From NCBI GenBank assembly GCA_903857865.1, contig CAIOGO010000009.1, forward strand, positions 7,419 to 71,418: a stretch of DNA of 64,000 nt, read 5' to 3'. Shown here one piece after another: positions 51,737-60,959 of this stretch; within the stretch, counting starts at the first letter, position 1; the number at the start of each line of letters is the position of its first letter. Source of the DNA: an uncultured bacterium. GTDB lineage: Bacteria; Bipolaricaulota; Bipolaricaulia; UBA7950; UBA9294. The notes beneath the pieces are model-generated. The model made no database searches and was not told the DNA's origin. It saw nothing but the letters and a program-made list of their open reading frames with translations. A program made the position numbers and the translations under genes.

Positions 51737-53718
51737 GCGATCCTTTGCGTGGCGTTCGACGATTCCGCCTGCGACGCAGCAGGTGCGCCGTCACTCCGCA
51801 GGAAGAGAACCGCGAGCGGAGGCAGGGTGAGCGCTACGGAGAATGGCCGTCCGTGGAAGGGCACGGCGCTCGCGCTCACGCCTCCGAGGTTGCCCGTCCC
51901 GCTGCCGCCGTAGTCGGCGGCGTCGCTGTTGAGGAGCTCGCGCCAGAAGCCGCCGCGCGGCACGCCGACGCGGTACGCGGTACGCGGAACCGGAGTGAAG
52001 TTCGCCACCACGACGACCTCGCCGCCCTCTCGGGTTCCCTTGCGCAGAAGGCTGACGACGCCGGCGTCCGCGTCGCTGCAGTCGATCCACTCGAATCCCG
52101 CCGGGTCGAAGTCGCGCACATGGAGCGCGTCCTCCGTTCGAACCAGGCGGTTGAGATCCGCTACCCACCGTTGGAGCTTGCGATGTGACTCTCCCTCCAG
52201 CGCGCGCCAATCTACGCCACGCTCATGGTCCCACTCGCCCCACTGCCCGATCTCGCCGCCCATGAACAGGAGTTTCTTCCCGGGCTGGGCATACATGGTT
52301 CCGTAGAGCAAACGGAGGTTGGCGAACTTCTGCCACTCGTCGCCAGACATTCGCCCGAGGAGGGATCCCTTTCCGTGCACGACCTCGTCGTGGGACAGCG
52401 ATAGGACGAAGTTCTCGTGGAACGCGTAGAGAAGACGGAACGTGAGCAGGTTCTGGTGGTACCTGCGATGGACGGGATCCTTCGACATGTAGAGGAGCAT
52501 GTCGTGCATCCAGCCCATGTCCCACTTCATGCCGAAGCCGAGTCCTCCTGCGTACGTCGGGCGCGACACCATCGGCCACGCGGTCGATTCTTCGGCGATC
52601 GTCTGCACGTCAGGGAAGTTGGTGTAGACGGCCTGGTTGAGGCGGCGGAGGAAGTCGATGGCCTCGAGATTCTCGCGCCCGCCGTAGCGGTTCGGAATCC
52701 ACTCCCCCTCGCGGCGCGAGTAGTCGAGGTACAGCATCGACGCCACGGCGTCGACGCGCAGGCCGTCGGCATGGTACTTGTCGAGCCAGAAGAGCGCGCT
52801 ACTCGTCAGAAACGACGGAACCTCCGACCGTCCGTAGTTGAAGATGAGGCTGTCCCAATCGGGGTGCAGTCCTTGCCGCGGGTCTGCGTGCTCGTACAGA
52901 CACGTTCCGTCGAACTGAGCGAGCGCGTGCGCGTCCCGCGGGAAGTGGGACGGGACCCAGTCGAGGATCACGCCAATCCCCCGCTGGTGCAGGGTGTCGA
53001 CGAGAGCCATGAAGTCCTGCGGCGTCCCGTAGCGACTCGTCGGCGCGAAGTAGCCCGTCACCTGGTAGCCCCACGACCCGTAGAACGGGTGTTCCATCAC
53101 CGGCAGGAACTCGACGTGTGTGAACCCGAGCTTCTCGACGTAGTCCGCGAGGCGAGGCGCGAGGTCTCGATAGGAGAGACCCCGCGATGGATCGGCGGGA
53201 TCGCGCGCCCAGGAGCCGAGGTGGACCTCGTAGATCGTCGTCGGCGCCCCGAGGGCGTTTCGCGCGCGCCGCGACGCCATCCACTCCGCGTCGCTCCAGG
53301 TGTAGTCGAGGTTCCAGACGATCGAAGCCGTTGCCGGCGCCGTCTCGGCGAACGTGGCAAACGGGTCGGCCTTGTCGAGCCACGTCTTCGCGCCCCGCGG
53401 GCGGAGGTGGATCTTGTACTTCGCCCCGGCCGTCACGCCGGGCACGAAACCTTCCCAGACGCCGGAGGAGCCGTGCGGGCTGAGTCGATGCTTGCCGGGA
53501 CGCCAGTTGTTGAAGTCGCCGATGACGTGCACCTCTTCGGCGTTCGGCGCCCAGACCGCGAACAGCGCCCCGGCCACACCGTCCTCTGTCGCCAGGTGGG
53601 CTCCCATCTTCTCGTACAGCCGGTAGTGCGTCCCCTCGCCGAAGAGGTAGACGTCGTCGTCGGTCAGGCGATAGGGCGACGGCGCCTGCGGTTCCTGCGT
53701 TCGCTTCACCTTGTGCAT
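51733..53718 (-). CDS. glgB: 1,4-alpha-glucan branching enzyme (GH13)
   Basis: 661 aa from the ATG at 53718, after GGAGGAAAG. N-terminal CBM48 (about 25-120), then the GH13 barrel: [16 protein letters not shown] (nucleophile Asp), I-A-E-E-S-T-A-W-P (acid/base Glu), S-H-D-E-V-V-H-G. The C-terminal beta domain is complete. It introduces alpha-1,6 branches into glycogen. Divergent from glgC; the two genes share a 256-bp control region. Confidence 0.95.
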   Translation of the reverse strand: MHKVKRTQEPQAPSPYRLTDDDVYLFGEGTHYRLYEKMGAHLATEDGVAGALFAVWAPNAEEVHVIGDFNNWRPGKHRLSPHGSSGVWEGFVPGVTAGAKYKIHLRPRGAKTWLDKADPFATFAETAPATASIVWNLDYTWSDAEWMASRRARNALGAPTTIYEVHLGSWARDPADPSRGLSYRDLAPRLADYVEKLGFTHVEFLPVMEHPFYGSWGYQVTGYFAPTSRYGTPQDFMALVDTLHQRGIGVILDWVPSHFPRDAHALAQFDGTCLYEHADPRQGLHPDWDSLIFNYGRSEVPSFLTSSALFWLDKYHADGLRVDAVASMLYLDYSRREGEWIPNRYGGRENLEAIDFLRRLNQAVYTNFPDVQTIAEESTAWPMVSRPTYAGGLGFGMKWDMGWMHDMLLYMSKDPVHRRYHQNLLTFRLLYAFHENFVLSLSHDEVVHGKGSLLGRMSGDEWQKFANLRLLYGTMYAQPGKKLLFMGGEIGQWGEWDHERGVDWRALEGESHRKLQRWVADLNRLVRTEDALHVRDFDPAGFEWIDCSDADAGVVSLLRKGTREGGEVVVVANFTPVPRTAYRVGVPRGGFWRELLNSDAADYGGSGTGNLGGVSASAVPFHGRPFSVALTLPPLAVLFLRSDGAPAASQAESSNATQRIA

Positions 53719-53810
53719 CTTTCCTCCGCGTCCCCCGGGAGTGTATGTCGGTGCGCGCCTTGGCACCAAGGAGTCGAGGCGCGTGGCACGTGCACCAAGG
53801 CTGCATGCAA

Positions 53811-53839
53811 TTGACCTTGCGCTGGGAATCCGCTATGCA
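53811..53839 (+). promoter_or_regulatory. sigma-70-type promoter of glgC
   Basis: -35 TTGACC (53811-53816), 17-bp spacer, -10 TATGCA (53834-53839). It leaves a leader of about 130 bases occupied by two long hairpins. Confidence 0.65.
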
Positions 53840-53923
53840 TGGGCGGCGGACGCCAGCGTGGGACCAGGCGTCCGACGCCCATGGCATCGGACTGCGCTAT
53901 GGTGTGCGGTAGGAGTCCGATGC
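53839..53923 (+). promoter_or_regulatory. two consecutive long stem-loops in the glgC leader
   Basis: Hairpin 1: 16-nt arms 53839-53854 and 53867-53882 (ATGGGCG... / ...CGCCCAT), 15 of 16 pairs. Hairpin 2: perfect 10-bp arms GCATCGGACT (53884-53893) and AGTCCGATGC (53914-53923). Both lie upstream of the glgC ribosome site. No U-run follows either, so they look like mRNA structure or protein targets rather than terminators. Confidence 0.6.
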
Positions 53924-53974
53924 GAGGCGTTGTCCTGTGCCGACGCGGAGCGCCAAGGGCGAAAGGGGCGGGCC

Positions 53975-55204
53975 ATGCGCGACATCCTGACATTCATCCT
54001 CGCCGGAGGGCGCGGCGAGCGCCTGCATCCACTCACGCGGGATCGCGCGAAGCCGGCCGTCCCGTTCGGCGGCCACTACCGCATCATCGACTTCGCCCTG
54101 AGTTCGTGCGTGCACTCCGACTTGCGCCGTATCTTCATCCTCACGCAGTACAAGTCGCTGTCGCTCGAGGAGCACATTCGCGACGGCTGGACGGTGCTCA
54201 GCCCCGCGCTCGACGAGTTCCTGCAGACGATCCCGCCGCAGCAGCGGACGCGGACGGATTGGTACCTCGGCACCGCCGACGCGATCCACCAGAACTGGTA
54301 CTGCGTCGATCGGTTCGCCATGGAGCACGGGAGCCCCTCGGCGATCCTCATCCTCGCCGGCGACCACGTCTACAAGATGGACTACCGCGCGATGATGGAC
54401 TTCCACCGCGAGAAGGACGCGGATGTGACGGTCGCCGTCCTGCGCCTGCACCACGACGAGGTGCGGGCGAAGCTCGGCGCGCTCGTCGTCGACGAGGACT
54501 CCCGAGCCGTCGCGTTCGAGGAGAAGCCGTTGCGTCCGACGGGCATGCCCGGCTCGCCGGACCACTGTCTTGCGTCCCTCGGCATCTACGCGTTCCGCCC
54601 GGAGGTCCTGCGCGACGAACTGGACAGGGACGCGGGCGACGACGCGTCGAATCACGACTTCGGCCGCAACCTCCTGCCGGCGATGATCGGCCGCCGCCGT
54701 GTGTACGCGTTCCCGTTCGAGCTTGGGAACCGCAACACGGGCGTGTACTGGCGTGACGTCGGCACGATCGACTCGTACTGGGAGGCGCACATGGACCTCG
54801 TCGGCGTCGTGCCGCGCTTCGACCTCCACGATCGCTCGTGGCCGATCCACACGGTGAACCGCCCGCGCCCCCCAGCGAAAATCGTGCGCGGCGAGGGCGA
54901 CGTCCCGGGAGCCGCGTTCGATTCGCTCGTCTCCTCAGGTGCCATCATCTCCGGTGGCACCGTCGTCCGCTCGGTCCTCTCGCCCGGCGTCGTCGTGCAG
55001 TCGGGCGCGCACGTCGAAGAGTCCGTGCTTCTCGACCGCGTCACCATCGGGCGCGGAGCGCGGATTCGCCGCACCATCATCGACAAGCGCGTCTCCGTGC
55101 CGCCCGGCGCGACTATTGGCTACGACCGTGCCGCCGACGAGAAGGCGTACACCGTCACCGAAAGCGGCATCACTGTTGTGCCCAAGGACCCGTTTGTCCA
55201 GTGA
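53975..55204 (+). CDS. glgC: glucose-1-phosphate adenylyltransferase (ADP-glucose pyrophosphorylase)
   Basis: 409 aa from the ATG at 53975, giving the normal N-terminus with the nucleotide-binding motif A-G-G-R-G-E-R-L-x-P-L-T (10-21) and A-K-P-A-V-P-F-G-G. The catalytic D in A-G-D-H-V-Y-K-M and the sugar-phosphate site F-E-E-K are present. A C-terminal left-handed beta-helix (about 300-400) completes the allosteric enzyme. It makes ADP-glucose, the first committed step of glycogen synthesis; glycogen synthase is not in the window. Confidence 0.95.
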   Translation: MRDILTFILAGGRGERLHPLTRDRAKPAVPFGGHYRIIDFALSSCVHSDLRRIFILTQYKSLSLEEHIRDGWTVLSPALDEFLQTIPPQQRTRTDWYLGTADAIHQNWYCVDRFAMEHGSPSAILILAGDHVYKMDYRAMMDFHREKDADVTVAVLRLHHDEVRAKLGALVVDEDSRAVAFEEKPLRPTGMPGSPDHCLASLGIYAFRPEVLRDELDRDAGDDASNHDFGRNLLPAMIGRRRVYAFPFELGNRNTGVYWRDVGTIDSYWEAHMDLVGVVPRFDLHDRSWPIHTVNRPRPPAKIVRGEGDVPGAAFDSLVSSGAIISGGTVVRSVLSPGVVVQSGAHVEESVLLDRVTIGRGARIRRTIIDKRVSVPPGATIGYDRAADEKAYTVTESGITVVPKDPFVQ

Positions 55205-55231
55205 CGCCCGCCCCGCGATGAAGAAGGCCGG

Positions 55232-56917
55232 GTGAAGAACGAGCTCGTTGCGCGGATCTTGTACGAGATCGCCGACCTCCTCGACCTCGACGGTGTGGCG
55301 TTCAAACCGCGCGCCTACCGCCGCGCGGCCGAGGTCGTCGAGTCACTCGGCGAGCCGATTGAGGATCTGGTCGCGTCAGGCCGGCACGCCGAATTGCCCG
55401 GAGTCGGCGAAGCGATCGCGAAGAAGATCGCCGAGATCGTCGAGACCGGCCACCTCGCCTATCACGACGAGCTACGAGCCAAGCTGCCGATCGACCTATA
55501 CGCGCTCACCCGCGTCGAGGGTGTCGGGCCGAAGACGGCCAAGCTCCTCTACGAGACGTTGGGAGTCAGATCGCTGGCCGATCTCGAGATCGCAGCGCGC
55601 GAGGGCAAGGTGCGGACTGTGAAGGGCCTCGGTGAGAAGACCGAAGAGAAGATCCTCCGCGGCCTGGCCGAGACGCGCGGCGTTGAGGGGCGCATGCTGC
55701 TCGGCCTCGCGTTGCCGCTCGCCGAGAGCCTGATCGCGAAGCTGCATGAGACCGGCCTCTTCGAGCGGCTCGAATACGCCGGGTCGCTGCGCCGCGGCCG
55801 CGAGACGATCGGCGACCTCGACCTGCTCGCCGTCAGCGCCGACCCCGCGCGAGCCGCCGATGCGTTCGTTGGCCTGTCTGACGTGGCCGAGGTTCTCGCA
55901 CACGGCGAGGCGAAATCGTCGGTGCGTCTGGGCAATGGAATGCAGGTGGACCTGCGCATTGTGCCCGCCGAGTCGTTCGGCGCGGCGCTCCAGTACTTCA
56001 CGGGGTCCAAAGCCCACAACATCGCTCTGCGGAAGGTGGCGGTCGCCAAGGGTTGGAAGCTGAACGAGTATGGACTCTATGACGATGAGGATCACCCAAT
56101 CGCAGGTGCCGATGAAGACGGCGTCTACCGAGCGCTCGGCCTCGAGCCGATTCCGCCCGAGCTGCGCGAGGACGCCGGCGAGCTGGAACGCGCTGCCTCT
56201 GGCAAGATCCCCCATGTTGTCGAGCTCGGCGACCTCCACGCCGACCTGCACGTCCACACCGATGCGTCGGATGGCACAGCGTCGCTCGAAGAGATGGTCG
56301 CCGCCGCGCGGGCGCGCGGCCTCGAGTACATCGCCGTCACCGACCACGCCCGCTTCGCAGAAGTCATCGGCGGCCTCACGCCCGACGGCCTACGGGCGCA
56401 GATCGACGAGATCGCCAGGTTCAACGAGACTCTCAGCGGCTTCCGCGTCCTCACCGGGATCGAAGTCAACATCCAGCCCGACGGCTCGCTCGACATGCCC
56501 GACGACCTTCTCGCGCGCCTCGACTGGGTCGTCGCCTCCGTTCACTCTCACTTCCGCCAGACGAAAGACGAGATGACGGCGAGGCTCATCCGTGCTGTGT
56601 CAAACGAGCACGTCGACTGCCTCGCGCACCCCACCGGCCGCAAGATCGGCGAACGCCCGCCCTACGATGCCGACTGGGATCTCGTGTTCCGCGCCGCCGC
56701 GGAACACGCCTGCGCCCTCGAGATCAACGCCAACCCCATCCGCCTCGATCTCAACGCCGAGCTTGCGCGCCGGGCTATCCAAGCCAGATGCCGGCTATCC
56801 ATCGGTTCCGACGCCCACGCGCCAGAGCATTTCGACTTCCTGCGGTTCGGCGTGCTCACTGCCCGACGTGGATGGGCAACGGCGGAGGACGTGATGAACG
56901 CGGCCGGGGCTGGGTGA
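55232..56917 (+). CDS. polX: family X DNA polymerase with C-terminal PHP domain
   Basis: 561 aa from a GTG. N-terminal helix-hairpin-helix 8-kDa and fingers domains (1-160: L-P-G-V-G-E-A-I, V-E-G-V-G-P-K-T). The nucleotidyltransferase palm has G-S-L-R-R-G-R-E-T-I-G-D-L-D-L-L, with two catalytic Asp. The C-terminal PHP domain starts D-L-H-V-H-T-D-A-S-D-G (about 334) and has the A-H-P-T-G-R and S-D-A-H-A-P metal motifs. It fills short gaps in base-excision repair and has 3'-5' exonuclease activity in relatives. A decayed copy of its last 35 or so codons lies 4 kb downstream. Confidence 0.94.
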   Translation: MKNELVARILYEIADLLDLDGVAFKPRAYRRAAEVVESLGEPIEDLVASGRHAELPGVGEAIAKKIAEIVETGHLAYHDELRAKLPIDLYALTRVEGVGPKTAKLLYETLGVRSLADLEIAAREGKVRTVKGLGEKTEEKILRGLAETRGVEGRMLLGLALPLAESLIAKLHETGLFERLEYAGSLRRGRETIGDLDLLAVSADPARAADAFVGLSDVAEVLAHGEAKSSVRLGNGMQVDLRIVPAESFGAALQYFTGSKAHNIALRKVAVAKGWKLNEYGLYDDEDHPIAGADEDGVYRALGLEPIPPELREDAGELERAASGKIPHVVELGDLHADLHVHTDASDGTASLEEMVAAARARGLEYIAVTDHARFAEVIGGLTPDGLRAQIDEIARFNETLSGFRVLTGIEVNIQPDGSLDMPDDLLARLDWVVASVHSHFRQTKDEMTARLIRAVSNEHVDCLAHPTGRKIGERPPYDADWDLVFRAAAEHACALEINANPIRLDLNAELARRAIQARCRLSIGSDAHAPEHFDFLRFGVLTARRGWATAEDVMNAAGAG

Positions 56918-57004
56918 GATGAGGGCATCTTCCAGTGGAGTCTGTGGTGCCATCGCTCTCCTCTCATAGCGCTCGGGCGGAAGGACGAAAGTCGGCGCCG
57001 AGCC

Positions 57005-57033
57005 TTGATCGCGGGTTGCAGTAGGACTAAGAT
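57005..57033 (+). promoter_or_regulatory. promoter of the DUF3800 gene
   Basis: -35 TTGATC (57005-57010), 17-bp spacer, -10 TAAGAT (57028-57033), 77 bases before the start codon. Confidence 0.55.
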
Positions 57034-57110
57034 GACACAAGAGAACATGTCGTGATGCACGACCGTGAGTAGCCTCGCCAGATTCTGGGTGTGTGACGGA
57101 GGAACCAGGA

Positions 57111-57878
57111 ATGCACCTGATGTACGTTGACGGTAGTGGCGATCCAGGGCTCACTAGGTCTCCGACACGGTACTACGCGCTGTCAGGGCTCGTCGTGCAC
57201 GAGCTGCGATGGCAGCAGTGTCTGGACCAACTGGTGACATTCCGCAAGAGGATGAACGCCACGTTCGGTCTCAAGCTGCGTGAAGAGATCCACGCCGCGG
57301 CCATGATCAACAGCCCCGGTGAGCTCATGCGAATCCGCCGCAATGATCGCCTCACGATCCTGCGTGCGTTTGCCGACGAGCTTGCGCGTATGCCGGACCT
57401 CAGCGTCATCAACGTCGTTGTGGACAAAGACGGCAAGCCTGCCAGCTTCGATGTGTTCGACATGGCCTGGAGAGCTCTCCTGCAGCGCTTTGAGAACACG
57501 ATGTCCCATCGCAACTTTCCGGGACCCTCGAATTCCGACGAGCGTGGTATGGTGTTCCCGGATCGTACGGACGATCGGAAGCTCACACAGCTCATGAGAA
57601 AGATGCGTCAGTACAACCCGGTTCCCCATCATCCCGAATTCGGCAGCGGGTATCGAGACCTTCGTCTCCGGTTGGTGCTTGAGGACCCGAACTTCCGCGA
57701 TTCGCGCCACTCGTACTTCATCCAGGCATCTGATCTCGCGGCCTTTCTCCTCTATCAGCACGTCTGCCCGAGCGCCTACGTGAAGCGGAAGAGTGTGCAG
57801 AACTACATCACGAGGCTCGACCCGATCCTGTGCAAGGCAGCGTCCGCGCGGGACCCGTTGGGAATCGTCAAGTTCTGA
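57111..57878 (+). CDS. DUF3800 family protein
   Basis: 255 aa from the ATG at 57111, behind GGAGGAACC; the earlier GTG at 57093 lies before that ribosome site. The family N-terminal motif M-Y-V-D-G-S-G-D-P-G (an RNase H-like first strand with Asp), a central N-V-V-V-D-K-D strand, and the C-terminal F-I-Q-A-S-D-L-A-A-F-L-L-Y helix with the last acidic residue are all present. DUF3800 proteins are often mobile-island genes, and some sit in defence loci; function is unproven. Confidence 0.82.
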   Translation: MHLMYVDGSGDPGLTRSPTRYYALSGLVVHELRWQQCLDQLVTFRKRMNATFGLKLREEIHAAAMINSPGELMRIRRNDRLTILRAFADELARMPDLSVINVVVDKDGKPASFDVFDMAWRALLQRFENTMSHRNFPGPSNSDERGMVFPDRTDDRKLTQLMRKMRQYNPVPHHPEFGSGYRDLRLRLVLEDPNFRDSRHSYFIQASDLAAFLLYQHVCPSAYVKRKSVQNYITRLDPILCKAASARDPLGIVKF

Positions 57879-57891
57879 ATGGAAAGAGAAA

Positions 57892-57907
57892 GGGGCGTTG
57901 CCGCCCC
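57892..57907 (+). terminator. terminator-like hairpin after the DUF3800 gene
   Basis: GGGGCG / CGCCCC stem with a TTGC loop, partly overlapping a second possible stem CCGGGT / ACCCGG just after it. Confidence 0.5.
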
Positions 57908-58027
57908 GGGTGGATCCTACTACCCGGATAGCCCGAGGTTCAGATCCAGTCCGACTATACGATTGCACGGTGGCGCAGTCAAGTGCAGACGACAGGAACG
58001 GGATCATCACGTTGGAGGGCGGAACGG

Positions 58028-58252
58028 ATGCAGAAGCGAACCACCGTGTACCTAGACTCGGTTGTGGACCGGGCTCTGCGGCTCAAGGCGGCCGAGACGG
58101 ACCGCACCGTGTCCGATCTCGTGAACGAGGCCGTCAAGCTAGCGCTTGCCGAGGACGCAGAGGATCTCAGCGCCTTCGACGAGCGAGCTTCTGAGCCTAA
58201 CCTTCCGTTCGAGGACGTAGTCAAGGAGCTCCGGCGGCGTGGCAAGATATGA
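58028..58252 (+). CDS. RelB/ribbon-helix-helix-type antitoxin
   Basis: 74 aa from the ATG at 58028 (GGAGG at 58013-58017). N-terminal R-T-T-V-Y-L-D strand and D-R-T-V-S-D-L-V-N-E-A-V helix are typical of a ribbon-helix-helix DNA-binding domain, followed by an acidic, flexible toxin-binding tail. It overlaps the toxin gene by 14 bases and probably represses the operon with it. Confidence 0.82.
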   Translation: MQKRTTVYLDSVVDRALRLKAAETDRTVSDLVNEAVKLALAEDAEDLSAFDERASEPNLPFEDVVKELRRRGKI

Positions 58253-58499
58253 CGTCCTGATCAAGCCGCCCGCGCGGAAAGAACTCGAGGCCGTGGACCT
58301 GAAGAAGGACCGCCAGCGCATCGTCGAGGCCATCCTGAGCCTCGCTGATGGTTCGCGGCCCTCCGGCTGTCGGAAGCTATCGGGCAAGGACAAGTACCGC
58401 ATCCGCTCCGGTGACTCTCGTGTCGTGTACGCGGTCCAGGACGTCATCCTCGTCGTCACCATCGTGAGGGTCGGTCACAAGAGCGACGTGCATCGGTGA
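58239..58499 (+). CDS. RelE/ParE-family toxin
   Basis: 86 aa from a GTG overlapping the antitoxin. The RelE fold pattern is clear: Y-D-V-L-I-K-P-P-A-R-K-E-L at the start, then R-K-L-S-G-K-D-K-Y-R-I-R-S-G-D-S-R-V-V-Y-A and V-T-I-V-R-V-G-H-K. The basic K-x-Y-R-I-R and V-G-H-K-S-D-V-H-R residues match ribosome-dependent mRNA interferases. Intact toxin-antitoxin pair. Confidence 0.87.
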   Translation: MARYDVLIKPPARKELEAVDLKKDRQRIVEAILSLADGSRPSGCRKLSGKDKYRIRSGDSRVVYAVQDVILVVTIVRVGHKSDVHR

Positions 58500-58529
58500 G
58501 ACGCCCTCTTCAGCAGACTGTGAGCAGCT

Positions 58530-59315
58530 CTACTGTGTGTTGTCGGCGTAGCGCAGCTGCGCCATCACTGCCGCGACGCCGGCGAGGAACGTGAGCGCGA
58601 CCACCACGAGGCTGCCCGGCGCGAGCGCCGTCGCACGCTGGCCGACGGAGCCGATCCACAGCGGAATGATCGACCAGGGGAACCAGGCCGCCCAGCCGGT
58701 CTTGCTGAACACCTGGCCGAGCGCGAGCATCGCCAGCGCGAAACCGAGGGGCGGCATGTAGCCGCGCCCGAGCAGGGCGATCCACGCGACAACGGGCGCG
58801 AGCAAGTACGCGATGGCGGCCGCAACGAGCGCGTCCCGCACGGCCTGCACGGCCAGAGCCGTCGAGAAGTCCGGCAGTCCGAGCAGCAGCCCGAGGGCAA
58901 ACGCTTCGGCGAGGACGGCTACCACGAGCACGGCCCACCACACTGCCGCTACGACAAGCTTCGCGAGCGCGAACTGGTGGCGGCCTACCGGTAGCGCCAG
59001 AAGACTCTTAGCTGTGCCGTCGGTGTATTCACGGCCGAAGAGGTACGCGACGATGAAGGGGAGGAGAAGCATCCCGCCCATACCCACCAAGAGCGTGAGG
59101 ATGCCGGAGTACGCCGGCCACGTCGCTGTGAGCCCGCTGAGGTTCGCCTTCGTGCCGAGCAGGCCGAGTTGAGCAGCGCGGCCCGGGTCTCGCACGATCC
59201 ACATCATGAGCGCCATCCCGAGCTGCCCCATCGACAGCGCGGCGAGCGAGAGCCACGTCACCTTGCTGCGACGTAGCTTGAGGAATTCCGTCGCCAGAAC
59301 CTGCGCGAACATCAC
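58530..59315 (-). CDS. ABC-2 type transporter permease
   Basis: 261 aa with six membrane helices, a cytoplasmic N-terminus (A-T-E-F-L-K-L-R-R-S-K), and the internal F-G-R-E-Y-T-D-G-T segment typical of bacteriocin- or drug-exporter permeases of the ABC-2 class. Its ATG overlaps the ATPase stop. Works with the ATPase below as an exporter; substrate unknown. Confidence 0.87.
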   Translation of the reverse strand: MMFAQVLATEFLKLRRSKVTWLSLAALSMGQLGMALMMWIVRDPGRAAQLGLLGTKANLSGLTATWPAYSGILTLLVGMGGMLLLPFIVAYLFGREYTDGTAKSLLALPVGRHQFALAKLVVAAVWWAVLVVAVLAEAFALGLLLGLPDFSTALAVQAVRDALVAAAIAYLLAPVVAWIALLGRGYMPPLGFALAMLALGQVFSKTGWAAWFPWSIIPLWIGSVGQRATALAPGSLVVVALTFLAGVAAVMAQLRYADNTQ

Positions 59316-60223
59316 CCAACACCTCCCGTGAGCCGCAGGAAGTGCGCTTCGAGATCCTCGTGCACCGGAGCCAGGTGCGTGATGTCGAGCCCGGAGTTGA
59401 CGAGCACGCGGGCGATTTCCGGCACGCGCTCCTCGGCACCAAAGACCCGGAGTCGACCATCGACCTTCTCGATGTGCGCGAAGCCGGCGGCAGCGAGAAG
59501 CGTTGCGGCTCGCTCTGGTTCCGAGGCACCGACCTCCACGTACAAGCGTTCCTTGGCACGCAACTCGTCGCGGTCGAGCTCCTCAAGCAGACGGCCCTCG
59601 TGCACGATGCCGATGCGGTCTGCGAGATGAGCGACCTCGGCGAGGATGTGACTCGACATGAAGACGGTGACGCCGCGCTCGCTCGCCAGCGAACGCAAGA
59701 GCTCGCGTACCTCGACGATGCCGCCGGGGTCGAGCGCGTTGGCGGGTTCATCCAAGATGAGAAGCTCCGGCTTGTGCAGGAGCGTCCGGGCGAGAGAGAG
59801 CCGCTGCTTGTTGCCGAGCGAGAGCACGCCGGCGCGGCGGTCGGCGTGCTGGCCGAGCCGCATGAGGTCGATCGCGTCGTCGACCGCGGCGTACGGCGCT
59901 CGGGTGAGCCGGCGCTGGATGTCGAGGTTCTCGCGCACGGTGAGGTTCGGGTACGCGGTCGCGCTCTCGACCAGATACCCGACGTGCGCGAAGACGTCGT
60001 TCGTCCCCGGCTGCACGCGTTTGCCCAATACCTCAACATTGCCGTCGGTCGGCCGGATGAGCCCCAGCAGCATGCGGATCGTCGTCGTCTTGCCCGCCCC
60101 ATTCCGGCCGAGGAAGCCATAGATCTCGCCGCGGCGCACGTCGAGGTCGAGCGCAGCGACTGCGAGCACATCGCGATAGCGTTTCGAGACTGCGTGCGTG
60201 GCTACGGCAGTGCGTGGGTTCAT
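59312..60223 (-). CDS. ABC transporter ATP-binding protein (ABC-2 exporter type)
   Basis: 303 aa. Walker A G-R-N-G-A-G-K-T-T (about 38-46), signature L-S-L-G-N-K-Q-R-L (variant of LSGGQ), Walker B L-L-I-L-D-E-P-A-N-A-L-D-P, and the H-loop S-S-H. A C-terminal domain of about 80 residues, as in drug-exporter ATPases. Coupled on both sides by ATGA overlaps (TetR - ATPase - permease). Confidence 0.92.
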   Translation of the reverse strand: MNPRTAVATHAVSKRYRDVLAVAALDLDVRRGEIYGFLGRNGAGKTTTIRMLLGLIRPTDGNVEVLGKRVQPGTNDVFAHVGYLVESATAYPNLTVRENLDIQRRLTRAPYAAVDDAIDLMRLGQHADRRAGVLSLGNKQRLSLARTLLHKPELLILDEPANALDPGGIVEVRELLRSLASERGVTVFMSSHILAEVAHLADRIGIVHEGRLLEELDRDELRAKERLYVEVGASEPERAATLLAAAGFAHIEKVDGRLRVFGAEERVPEIARVLVNSGLDITHLAPVHEDLEAHFLRLTGGVG

Positions 60224-60813
60224 GGATTGGGCCCTTCGTAGCCGAGCGCTCGCAGAGCGAATTCGGCTGCCTGGGCGAGCGCCGCCGGCATGTCAAGTGT
60301 CGCCGTCCCGGCGAGTTCGACGCTTCGGAGTCCGCCGAGCACGAACCACGCGGCAGCGCGGATGTCGGAGACACGGAAGACGCCCTCTTCGACACCCTGC
60401 TCGATGATCGATTGCACGAGAGGGATAAGTCGCGGCGTCAGGTCCTCGGCGAGGCGATCGTGGAGGACGCGATTCTCCGGGCGGTGCATGAGATGAATCA
60501 GCTCTGCGGCGTCAGGCTTCGCGGCGACGCTGGACAAGGCGCCGGTGAGGATGTGCATCTTCTCGACCGCCGATTGCCCTGCTTCGACTCGCGTTGCCGC
60601 GTCATCGATCATCGCGTCGCTCAGGCGTTCGACCACAGCTAAGACCACGTCGTCCTTGGACTCGAAGTAGAGGTAGAACGTGCCCTGCGCGACGCCGGCC
60701 GCCTTGACGATGTCGCTCACCGCCGTGTTCGCGACACCACGCCTCGCGAACAGGGTCGCGGCAGCCGAGACAAGCTCGGCACGGCGGGTCTCACGATTCG
60801 CGGTACGGGGCAT
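60220..60813 (-). CDS. TetR-family transcriptional regulator
   Basis: 197 aa. N-terminal helix-turn-helix (about 10-55) reads L-F-A-R-R-G-V-A-N-T-A-V-S-D-I-V-K-A-A-G-V followed by G-T-F-Y-L-Y-F-E-S-K. The C-terminal ligand domain is of TetR_C type. First gene of the exporter operon; a perfect palindrome overlaps its promoter, so it almost surely represses its own operon until a ligand (probably the exported compound) binds. Confidence 0.92.
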   Translation of the reverse strand: MPRTANRETRRAELVSAAATLFARRGVANTAVSDIVKAAGVAQGTFYLYFESKDDVVLAVVERLSDAMIDDAATRVEAGQSAVEKMHILTGALSSVAAKPDAAELIHLMHRPENRVLHDRLAEDLTPRLIPLVQSIIEQGVEEGVFRVSDIRAAAWFVLGGLRSVELAGTATLDMPAALAQAAEFALRALGYEGPNP

Positions 60814-60844
60814 CGAGACTCCTCATTCCAGCGTCTGACGATTG

Positions 60845-60863
60845 ATGACTGACAGTCAGTCAT
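60845..60863. promoter_or_regulatory. TetR operator palindrome
   Basis: Perfect 19-bp inverted repeat ATGACTGAC-A-GTCAGTCAT, 31 bases upstream of the tetR start and overlapping the promoter -10 by two bases. Repression by blocking RNA polymerase is inferred. Confidence 0.8.
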
Positions 60864-60890
60864 AGTACGTGCGGCATGTCCTGATGTCAA
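60862..60890 (-). promoter_or_regulatory. promoter of the tetR-ABC exporter operon
   Basis: Minus strand: -35 TTGACA (60890-60885), 17-bp spacer, -10 TACTAT (60867-60862). Near-consensus and overlapped by the operator, a typical autoregulated layout. Confidence 0.75.
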
Positions 60891-60959
60891 ACGCGAACAT
60901 GCTCGGCCGGTAGGCACAAGACATGAACAGGCATCCGTTGAGCCGCGGGCTTCCAGCTG

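Noticed and set aside
49823-51913. Plus-strand open frame antisense to the GH57 gene
   Set aside because: No recognisable motif; the GH57 catalytic motifs lie on the minus strand.
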